From Clavibacter nebraskensis NCPPB 2581 (lineage in GTDB: Bacteria > Actinomycetota > Actinomycetes > Actinomycetales > Microbacteriaceae), in assembly GCF_000355695.1 (NCBI RefSeq), contig NC_020891.1:248001-312000 (forward strand): a stretch of 64,000 nucleotides of DNA. The letters are read 5' to 3'. The position numbers and the translations under genes are program-made. A model generated the notes under the pieces. It was not told where the DNA came from and did no database searches. It saw only the letters and a program-made list of their open reading frames with translations. Shown here one piece after another: positions 37,104 through 45,200 of this stretch. The first letter of the stretch is position 1; each line of letters begins with the position of its first letter.

Positions 37104-37897
37104 GGGAACATCGCCTCCGCCTGCGCGGGGAAGGCCAGCGCGGGATCCAGCCGGGAGACGAGCGCCTCCACGACCTCCGCGCGCCGGGCCTGGAGGTAGA
37201 AGTGGCCGCCGGGGAACACCGCGAGGTCGGCCCCTCCCGCGCCGCCGGCGAGCCGGTGCCACGCGTCGGCCTCCGCGGGTCGCAGCTCGGGATCCGCGTC
37301 GCCGCTGAACACGCTCAGCGGGCAGCGGGGATCCGGCCCCGGTGCGGTGCGGTGCGTCTCCACGAGCCGGTAGTCGTCGCGGAGGCAGGCGAGGACCGTG
37401 CGCCGCATCTCGGCGTCGGCGAGGATCTCCGCCGCGGTCCCGCCCTGCCGCTCGAGGTCGGCGAGGAGCACGTCCTCGTCCTGCAGGTGCAGGGTGCCGC
37501 CCCACCGCACGGTCGGCGCGCGGCGGCCTGACACGACGAGCCGCACGGCGGGGCGGTCGCGCGCGGCGAGGAGGCGCGCGGTCTCGTAGGCCACCAGGGC
37601 GCCCATGCTGTGGCCGAAGAGCACGACCGGCAGGCGGTCGGTCAGCGCGGCGACGGCGTCGGCGATCTCGGCTGCGAGGGCGTCGAGGTCGCGGGGCAGG
37701 GGGTCCCCGAAGCGATCGCCCCGGCCGGGGTACTGGACGCCCACCAGCTCGACGCCCGCGGGGAGGAAGGGCGCCCAGCCGCGATGCGCCGTGGCCGCGC
37801 CGCCCGCGTGCGGCAGGCAGACGAGGCGGATGCGCGCGTCGGGCGCCGCCGCGAGCCGCCGCAGCGGGCCGGGCGCGGCGCGCGGGGTGTCGATCAT
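37100..37897 (-). CDS. Type II thioesterase of the NRPS cluster
   Basis: A 265-residue alpha/beta hydrolase with the ordered signatures of editing thioesterases: RLVCLPHAGGAATAHRGWAP, VQYPGRGDRFGDPLP, the nucleophile elbow VVLFGHSMGALVAYETA and a late catalytic His in FPGGHFYLQARR. It clears mis-primed or stalled acyl groups from carrier proteins of the two NRPSs. ATG 37897 has GAGGAG about 7 bases upstream on the minus strand. First gene of a unit running thioesterase, methyltransferase, ABC1, ABC2, divergent from the P450 gene. Confidence 0.92.
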   Translation of the reverse strand: MIDTPRAAPGPLRRLAAAPDARIRLVCLPHAGGAATAHRGWAPFLPAGVELVGVQYPGRGDRFGDPLPRDLDALAAEIADAVAALTDRLPVVLFGHSMGALVAYETARLLAARDRPAVRLVVSGRRAPTVRWGGTLHLQDEDVLLADLERQGGTAAEILADAEMRRTVLACLRDDYRLVETHRTAPGPDPRCPLSVFSGDADPELRPAEADAWHRLAGGAGGADLAVFPGGHFYLQARRAEVVEALVSRLDPALAFPAQAEAMFP

Positions 37898-37965
37898 GGC
37901 TGCTCCTCGTGACGGGGGCGGGCGGGCGGTCGCCGCGGTCGACGCGACGGAGGCGGTCGGGGAGG

Positions 37966-37997
37966 AGCGTAGCCCTTATTGAGAACCATGTGCAATA
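37966..37997. promoter_or_regulatory. Divergent promoter region with TTATTGAGAACC motif (thioesterase unit / P450)
   Basis: On the minus strand TTGCAC (37990-37995) and TACGCT (37966-37971) are 18 bp apart and make a plausible -35/-10 pair for the thioesterase unit. Between them lies the 12-mer TTATTGAGAACC (37977-37988), identical to one in the NRPS/ligase promoter at 54725-54736. Its second half (ATGTGCA) fits a 15-bp Zur-like palindrome poorly. The shared 12-mer nevertheless suggests common control of both divergent promoters. Confidence 0.45.
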
Positions 37998-38048
37998 GTG
38001 CCGACGCCGCGCCCGACCGAGCCGGCCCGATCCCCGCAAGGAGAAGCC

Positions 38049-39245
38049 GTGTCCCCCGTCACGCCCCCCGCGTTCCCGTTCCGGCGCACGTGCCCGTACC
38101 ACCCGCCGACGGAGTACGACGCGGTGCGCGGACAGGGCCCGCTCACCCGGGTGCGCCTCCCCACGGGCGGCGACGCGTGGATCGTCACCCGCTACGACGA
38201 CGTCCGTCGCCTCCTCGCCTCGCCCGACCTCAGCTCCGACGCGCGCGACGAGCGCTTCCCCGCGATGGGCGTGGGCGAGCGGGAGGCAGCGGCGAAGGCG
38301 CGGCCGTTCATCCGGATGGACGCCCCCGACCACACGAGGTACCGCACCGCGTTCCTCTCCGAGTTCAGCGCCCGCCGGGTGCGTGAGCTGGAGCCCGCCG
38401 TCGCCCGCGTCATCGCGGACGCCCTCGACCGGCTGCCCGCCGTGGATCCGCCCGTGGACTTCGTGCGCCACATCGCCAACGCGGTCTCGACAGGCGTGAT
38501 CTGCGAGCTCGTGGGCGTGGAGGACGCCGACACCGAGTTCTTCCGCGACGTGGTGCGCGTCTCGGGATCCCGCCGGAGCACGGCCGAGGAGGTGGGCGCC
38601 GCCATCGGGTCGCTGTTCCGGCTGCTCGACGGGATCATCGAGCGCCGCCTCGCCGAGCCCGGGACCGACCTGCTCAGCCGCTTCGTGCAGAGGCACCTCG
38701 TCCGCGGCGGGTTCGACCGGCGCGAGGTGCTCTCGGCCATCGCCATGGTCGTCATCGCGGCGCGCGAGACGACCACGGCGAGCATGGCGCTCGCCACGCT
38801 GCAGCTGCTGGAGCGGCCGGATCTGGTGGCGGCGTCGCGGGCCGACCCGGGGATCCTGCCGGGTCTCGTCGACGAGCTGCTGCGGCGAGCCGCGGTGAGC
38901 GACGCGTTGCCGCTGCGCGTCGCGACGGCCGACATCGAGGTGGGGGACGCGCGCATCCGTGCGGGCGACGGCGTCATCCTCCTGCTCGGCGCCGCCAACC
39001 ACGACCCGGCGCAGTTCCCGGACCCGTACGAGATCGACCCGTCGCGCCCGTCGCGTCACCTCACGTTCGGGCACGGCGCGCACGCGTGCTTCGGGGCGAG
39101 CCTCGCGCGGATGGAGATGCGCCTGCTGCTCGGGGCCCTCTTCGCGCGCTACCCGGACCTCCGCCTCGCGACGCCGCTCGACGACGTCGAGCTCAAGCAC
39201 GAGTCGGCGTCGTTCGGCGTGGAGGAGATGCTCGTCACCTGGTGA
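38049..39245 (+). CDS. Cytochrome P450 of the metallophore cluster
   Basis: A 398-residue soluble P450. Heme ligand Cys347 is in LTFGHGAHACFGASLARMEM, the ExxR motif is in LVDELLRRAAVS, and the I-helix reads AARETTTASMAL, where the usual A/G-G is A-R. GTG 38049 is preferred because AAGGAG lies 7 bases upstream; an in-frame upstream ATG at 37998 has no such site and lies in the promoter. It needs ferredoxin partners from elsewhere. A likely role is oxidation of a thiazoline/thiazolidine or aryl ring. It is convergent with, and overlaps by 11 bp, the reductase-methyltransferase gene. Confidence 0.92.
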   Translation: MSPVTPPAFPFRRTCPYHPPTEYDAVRGQGPLTRVRLPTGGDAWIVTRYDDVRRLLASPDLSSDARDERFPAMGVGEREAAAKARPFIRMDAPDHTRYRTAFLSEFSARRVRELEPAVARVIADALDRLPAVDPPVDFVRHIANAVSTGVICELVGVEDADTEFFRDVVRVSGSRRSTAEEVGAAIGSLFRLLDGIIERRLAEPGTDLLSRFVQRHLVRGGFDRREVLSAIAMVVIAARETTTASMALATLQLLERPDLVAASRADPGILPGLVDELLRRAAVSDALPLRVATADIEVGDARIRAGDGVILLLGAANHDPAQFPDPYEIDPSRPSRHLTFGHGAHACFGASLARMEMRLLLGALFARYPDLRLATPLDDVELKHESASFGVEEMLVTW

Positions 39246-41157
39246 CGCCGCTCGCCCGCCGCGGCACGAGCGCCCCGAGCGGGAGCGACGCGCCGGCGGC
39301 GGCGGGCAGGCGCACGAGGTCCATGCCGGCCTCGCGGGCGAGCGCCTCCAGGCCCACGGGATCCCAGGAGTACGCGTCGTGCACCTCGCGCTCCCGGCCG
39401 CCGGGCTCGCGGCTGCGCCAGCGGGTGCGCAGGTCGAGGAGGCCGTCGGGCGCGGGATCCGCCCGGAACCACCACTCGATCTCGTCGTCGCCCACGCGCG
39501 TGCGGGCCAGGCGCGCCTCCGGTACGCGCGTCCCGGCCTCGAGCCCCATCGTCTCGACGACGACGACCCCGTCCGGCAGCAGCCGCTCCGCGATGCGCTG
39601 CCAGAGCCGGGCGCGCTGCCCGGGATCGAGGTGGCCGAGCACGCCGCAGAGCAGCACCGCGGAGAGGCGGTCGGGCAGGTCGAGGCCGGGCGCGGATCCG
39701 GCGGTCACCGTCACGCGCTCCTGCAGGCCGTCGGCGTCGAGGATCCGCGCGGTCAGCACCGCCCGCAGCGGCTCGGACGGCTCGGCGGCGACGATCCGCG
39801 CCTCCGGATGCGCGCGCGCGACGGCCCGCGCGATGACGCCCGTCCCCGCGCCGATGTCGAGCACGGGCGCCGCGGACAGGTCGCGGCCGTCGAGGAGCCG
39901 GCACACCGCGGCGGCCGTGAGCTCGGCGTGCGCGGCGGCGGCGAGGTCGAAGAGCTCGGCCGCGGGTCCGTACGGGTCCGCCGGCTCCCGGTCGGGGGAC
40001 GCGCCCGCCGCGGCGCCGCCTGCCACCGCGTGCCCGGGTCCCGGCTCCGCCGCGGGCAGGATCGCCTCGGCCGTCACGCGCGGCGGCTCGCCCGGGCGGA
40101 TGCTCCGCGGCGGGCCGAGGCGGCGGGTGAGGTCCACCCACGCGCGCGCCATCGTGATGTCGGCCTGCGCTGAGCGGAGCGCGTCGCCGTCGCCCGCGCG
40201 GATCTCCGCCACGAGCATCCCCAGCGCGTGCCCGACCGCATCCGGCCACACGTCGTCGAAGAGCTCGCCCGCGGTCGGGGCGGGCGCGTCCGGCCAGGAG
40301 GCGAGGCGCGGCAGGGCGCGTCGCGCGGGATCCCCGTCGAGGTCGAGCCGGCCGGCCGCGTCGCGGCGGGTGTGCAGCGCCGGGCTCCAGGTGACCGGGC
40401 CGTGCACGTCGGCGAGCGTCAGCACGCCCGCCTCCGAGGCGAGGGAGATGCGAGGCCAGAGCAGCGCGTGGTTGTCGCGGTCGCCGGGGTGCAGCTCGTC
40501 GTGCACGCGCAGCGAGAGCGGGACGCCGCCGACCACGCCCTCGATCGCCGTGAGCGGGGACGCGCGCGTCTCGAGCGCGGTCAGCTCGCGCGGGCGCGCC
40601 ACGGGATCCGCGAACGCCCACGGCCGGAGACCCCCGACCGCCTGGCCGAGGACGTCGACGAGCGGCTGCAGCAGGTGCACGGGACCCGCGGCGTCCACGT
40701 GCACGAGCGGGCTCCTGGCCCGCAGCCGCTCGGCCGACGCGAGGAAGCCCCGGGTCGCACGGACGTGCCGGTAGTGCGTGGAGAGCCGGTAGCGGACGCC
40801 GGCCGTGCGGGCCGCGCGAGCCGCCGCGGTGATCTCGTCGGGGTGCGCCGGATGCTCCTGCAGCACGTGGATCCCGCGCGCGAGCAGCGCCAGCACGAGC
40901 GCGGATCCGGGCCCGCCCTGCACGGCCGAGCCGACGGCGACCGAGGCCAGGTCGACGTCGGCGGGCAGGTCGGCGACGTCGGTCCACAGCGGCACGCCGT
41001 GCCGGGCCGCGAGCGCGCGGGAGGCGTCGCCGCCGCGCGCGAGGATCCCGGCCAGCCGCAGCTCGGGGCGCCCGAGCACGGCCCGGAGGTGGATGCGGCC
41101 GAAGCCCGTGCCGCAGACGACCACGCGCAGCGGGCGGTCGGCGGCGTCGCCGGTCAC
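39235..41157 (-). CDS. Thiazolinyl-imide reductase fused to a SAM methyltransferase
   Basis: A 640-residue two-domain protein starting at GTG 41157 (GTGA overlap). Residues about 8-345 match Irp3/PchG-type thiazolinyl-imide reductases: LRVVVCGTGFGRIHLRAVLG is the NAD(P) motif, IHVLQEHPAHPDEI the active-site strand with EHP, and YRLSTHYRHVRATRGFL follows. It would reduce an NRPS-bound thiazoline to thiazolidine. After a Pro/Gly/Ala linker, residues about 400-640 form a methyltransferase with VLDIGAGTGVIARAVA near 430 and EIEWWFRADP. The fusion joins two tailoring steps; in yersiniabactin and pyochelin systems these are separate. The second domain is paralogous to the enzyme at 36336-37103. Confidence 0.85.
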   Translation of the reverse strand: MTGDAADRPLRVVVCGTGFGRIHLRAVLGRPELRLAGILARGGDASRALAARHGVPLWTDVADLPADVDLASVAVGSAVQGGPGSALVLALLARGIHVLQEHPAHPDEITAAARAARTAGVRYRLSTHYRHVRATRGFLASAERLRARSPLVHVDAAGPVHLLQPLVDVLGQAVGGLRPWAFADPVARPRELTALETRASPLTAIEGVVGGVPLSLRVHDELHPGDRDNHALLWPRISLASEAGVLTLADVHGPVTWSPALHTRRDAAGRLDLDGDPARRALPRLASWPDAPAPTAGELFDDVWPDAVGHALGMLVAEIRAGDGDALRSAQADITMARAWVDLTRRLGPPRSIRPGEPPRVTAEAILPAAEPGPGHAVAGGAAAGASPDREPADPYGPAAELFDLAAAAHAELTAAAVCRLLDGRDLSAAPVLDIGAGTGVIARAVARAHPEARIVAAEPSEPLRAVLTARILDADGLQERVTVTAGSAPGLDLPDRLSAVLLCGVLGHLDPGQRARLWQRIAERLLPDGVVVVETMGLEAGTRVPEARLARTRVGDDEIEWWFRADPAPDGLLDLRTRWRSREPGGREREVHDAYSWDPVGLEALAREAGMDLVRLPAAAGASLPLGALVPRRASGVTR

Positions 41158-42299
41158 AGGTCCTCCTCCACCATCTCGCCCGCGTCGCCGGCGTCGTCGA
41201 TGCGGGTGACGGCGCTCGCGCCCGACGCGGTGACGAGGTCGAGGACGCGCCGCGGATCCAGCACGTCGTGCGCGAAGCCGACGCCCGCGGGTACGGCGCC
41301 CGCGCGGATCTCCTGCACGGTGATCGCGGCGAGACGGCCGGCGAGCACGTAGCTGTCGTCGCTGTGCAGCACGATCGCGCGCTCGACCGGATCGCCGTCG
41401 GCGTCCGTGCCGCGGACGGAGACGGCCAGCACGTGGAACGGCCGGGTCCCGAGCAGGTCGAGGTTGCCCGCGCGGACGAGCGCGTCGGCCGCCGCCGTCG
41501 CGCCGTCGTCGCCCGCGAGCAGCGCGGGCAGGCGGTTGAGGGCGTCGCGCACGGCCGGGCCCGGGTGCACGTTCCACCACTCCGCGTCCGCGAAGCCGGC
41601 GCCGCGCGCGATCCGCTCGGTCTCGGCCGACAGGTACGGCTGGAGCGCGACCCGGCCCGCGAAGAAGGGCGCCGTCGCGTCCTCCTCCGCGCGCAGCGCC
41701 CGCTCGACGCGCCGGCCGCCCGACCACGCGGCGAGCGGCGTGCCATACGCGGTGGATCCGGGTCCGCCGGCCGCGAGCGACAGCGGCACGTCGAGCGCGA
41801 CCCCGGGGGAGCACGCCTCGACGCCGCCCACCCAGCCGCGCAGCCGGAGCGGGCCGCGCAGCCCCTGGGCGGCGAGCCGCGGCAGGAGCCCCGAGAGGCC
41901 GGGGACCACGCCCGTCGACACGACCGCGCGGCGGCCGTCGTGCACGGCGGCGTCGGCGAGGCCGCGGGCGACGAGGCCCGCGCGCACGGGTTCCTCGCCG
42001 CAGACGTCCACGTAGTCGGCGCCCGCCTCGAGGGCCGCGGCCGCGATCCGGTCGCCGAACGCGAAGGCCGGCGCGGCGCAGTGCACGACCACGTCGGCGC
42101 CGCGGCAGAAGCCCGCGAGCGCGTCGTCGTCCAGGAGGTCGACGGTCACGATCTCGACCTCGCCGCCCGCCTCCTCGGCGAGCGCGCGCAGCGGCGCCTC
42201 GCGCCGCCCGCCGAGCCGGAGCGGCTCGCCGGACGCGGCGCGGAGGGCGAGCACCGCGGGCCGCCCGACGGCACCCGAGGCGCCGATGACCGCGATCAC
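41154..42299 (-). CDS. Saccharopine-dehydrogenase-like NAD(P) reductase
   Basis: A 381-residue protein starting at GTG 42299, overlapping the NRPS stop. The dinucleotide-binding motif is AVIGASGAVGRPAVLALRA. ADVVVHCAAPAFAFGDRIA, GADYVDVCGEEPV and a central VVSTGVVPGLSGLLPRL are typical of the saccharopine dehydrogenase NADP-binding family, which includes trans-acting reductases of lipid and peptide pathways. Tandem Cys/Thr-specific NRPS systems often carry such a gene. The probable role is a second reduction of a ring or of a released aldehyde/imine, but the exact reaction is not known. Third gene of the NRPS unit. Confidence 0.75.
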   Translation of the reverse strand: MIAVIGASGAVGRPAVLALRAASGEPLRLGGRREAPLRALAEEAGGEVEIVTVDLLDDDALAGFCRGADVVVHCAAPAFAFGDRIAAAALEAGADYVDVCGEEPVRAGLVARGLADAAVHDGRRAVVSTGVVPGLSGLLPRLAAQGLRGPLRLRGWVGGVEACSPGVALDVPLSLAAGGPGSTAYGTPLAAWSGGRRVERALRAEEDATAPFFAGRVALQPYLSAETERIARGAGFADAEWWNVHPGPAVRDALNRLPALLAGDDGATAAADALVRAGNLDLLGTRPFHVLAVSVRGTDADGDPVERAIVLHSDDSYVLAGRLAAITVQEIRAGAVPAGVGFAHDVLDPRRVLDLVTASGASAVTRIDDAGDAGEMVEEDL

Positions 42300-45200
42300 G
42301 CGATCACCGCCCCGCCCGTGACGCGCGTGAGGATCGACAGCACGCGCGGCGCGTGCTCGACCGACAGGCAGTCGTAGTGGTCGCCCGGGATGTCGACGAT
42401 GTCGAGCTCGCCGAGCGCCAGCTCCTCCCAGTAGTCGGTGACCGCCTCCCTGCTGCCCGGGAACGGGTACGCGCCGCTGTGCCGGAGGAACGTGATGTCG
42501 CCCGCGTACGGGTCCGGCCGGTAGCGCGTGATCGCGAAGACGCTCTGCCGGAACGTGCGGAAGAAGCGCGTCATCTGCTCAGGGCTGTAGCTGCCGGACG
42601 CCGGAGGCACGACCTCGCACATCCGGGCGATGCGGGCCCGGCGCGGGATGCGCGACAGGTCGAGGAACGCCCGGCCGATGTCGGCGAACTCGTCGTCGAG
42701 CGACGCGTACCCGTCCGCGGGCATGACCCCGGGGGTCCGCTCGAGGATGCGCGCGCCCGCCGCGGCGATGCGCCAGGGGTCGGCCGGGAAGCCGAGGTCG
42801 ACGGGGTCGATGCCGATCATCATCGCGAAGGAGTACTCCGACACCATCTCGTCGTCGAGCCGGAACGCGGGGCTGTGACTGCTGATGGCGGTGAACGAGG
42901 CGACGTCCGCGCCCGCCTCGGTGAGCGCGCGCGCCACCTCGGTGGCGACCAGCCCGCCGAGGCAGTAGCCGACGACGTGGAAGGTGCGGATCCCGGTCGC
43001 GAGGAGCTCACGGGCGTACTCCGCGGCGATCCGGTCGATGAGCCCGTGCGGGTCGGCGTCGAGGAAGGCGTCGAGGTCGGGCACCTCCACGCCGTACAGC
43101 GAGCCGGTGCCGCGCGACCTCCGGCGGATCTCGGTCATGAGCGCGCGGTACGGCATGATCGTGCCGATCCCGGCGTGGACGAGCACGGTGGCCGGGCCTC
43201 GGCCGGATCCGGAGAGCAGGCTCACGGCCGGCGTCGCGGGGGCGTCCCGGTCGCCCGCGGTTCCCTCGCCGGCCTGGCGCACGTAGCCCGCGAGCCCGGC
43301 GATGGTCGGCCTCCGCAGCATGTGGCGGAGCACGACGTCCCATTCGAGGTCGACGACCTCGGGGAGCTGCTCCCGCATCCGGCCGACGAGGCGCGCCACG
43401 AGCAGCGAGTCGCCGCCGAGCGCGAAGAAGTCGTCGTCGCGGCCGATCCCCGGGCGGCCCAGCAGCTCCGCCCACAGCTCCTGGAGCCGGCGCTCGACGT
43501 CGTCGCGGGGCGCGTCGGATCCGGCGGCGACCGTCGCCTGGGGCGTCCGGTCCTCCGCGAGCCGGGCGAGCGCGGCCCGGTCGACCTTGCCGTTCGCGGT
43601 GACCGGCAGCGCGTCGAGCACCTGCCAGCGGCGCGGCACCATGTACTCCGGCAGGCGGTCGGCGGTGTGGCGGCGGAGCGACGCGGCCCGGAGGGGCGCG
43701 CGGTCGACCTTCACCTGCGCGAGCAGGAGGTGCTGGCCGAGGCCGGAGAGCGGATCCTCGTCCGCCGGCACCTGCTGGATCCCCCGGGCGCCGATCCCGT
43801 CGAGCATCGCCCGCCACTCGGCGGCCGCGAAGAGCAGGGCGTCCTCGGCGAGCCGCGCGTCCGCCGGGCCGCCGGCGCGCACCTCCATGAAGTCGGTGGC
43901 GATCATCAGCGGCGGGTTGTCCTCGCGCGTGCTCTCGATAACGGCGAGGTGGCCGTGCGGGGCGAGGAGCCCCCGCAGGCGCCGGAGCGCGGCCGGCACG
44001 TCGGGCACGCCGTGCAGGCCGTTGGAGCAGATCACGACGTCGTAGGAGTTCGGCCGCTGCCCCTGCGGCAGAGGGTCGAGGGCCGGATCGAAGGCCTGGA
44101 ACCGCACGCCGGGGCGATCGGGGTGGCGCTCGCGCGCCTCGCCGACGTGGAACATCGACGGGTCGGTGAACGTGTACTCCACGGCCCGGCCCGCGAGCGC
44201 GGGGATGAGCTGGTCGGCCGCGCCGCCCACGCCGCCGCGCACCTCGAGGATCCGCAGCGGCTCGTCCGCGCCGTGCCCCCGGGCGTCGTGCCGGTCGGCG
44301 AGGGTCACGACCGCGGCCGTGAGCGCTGCCGTGAGGAGGCGCACGCCGAGGTTGTCGCGGTAGGCCGCGCCGATCGCATCGCTCGGGGCGCCCGGGTAGA
44401 GCAGCTCCGCGATGTCGAGGTCGCCGCTCACGAGGTCCGCGAGCGCGAGGCTCGACGCCTGCACGTGGCGGAGCAGCTCCGCGCTCCAGCCGATCTCCCG
44501 CTCGGCCTCCTCCACCCGGGCCCAGGCGCGCGCGACCCGCTCCGGATCCGCGGAGAGGGCGCCACGGTAGCGCCCGTCGGCGTCGCGCGCGATGCGCCCG
44601 CGCCGCTCGAGCGCGCGCAGCCAGCGGCGCACGACGACCCGGTGCGCGTCGCTGGCGCGGAGGAGGTCGGCGACCTCGTCCGCGCTGACGGGCACGGCGT
44701 CGTCGACGAGCGCGCCCGTCGCGGCGAGCGTGCGCTCGATCACGCGGAGCGCGTGCTCGTCGAACTGGGCGAGGAAGGCCCCGAGCGCGTCGGTGTCGAC
44801 GTCGGCGGCGGCCACGGCGAGGGCGGCGCGCGCGGCGTCGCCCGGCGCGTCGTCGTCCGGCGACGTGACGGGCGCGATCCGCTCGGGCTGGACGAGCCCG
44901 ACGAGGTGCCGGCCCGCGGTGCCCTCGGCCACCTGCACTGCGCAGTCGGCGACGCCCGGGTGGGCGAGCACCGCGGCCTGGATCTCCGCCAGCTCGATGC
45001 GGTACCCGCGGATCTTCACCTGCGCGTCCTCGCGCCCGAGGAGCTCGATGCTCCCGTCGGGCAGGTAGCGGCCGATGTCGCCCGTGCGGTACTCGCGGTC
45101 GCCCGTGGCGGGATCCACCGCGAAGCGCTCGCCCGTGCGCTCCGGGTCGCCGAGGTACCCGAGCGCGACGCCGGCGCCGCGGATGAGGATCTCGCCGGGC

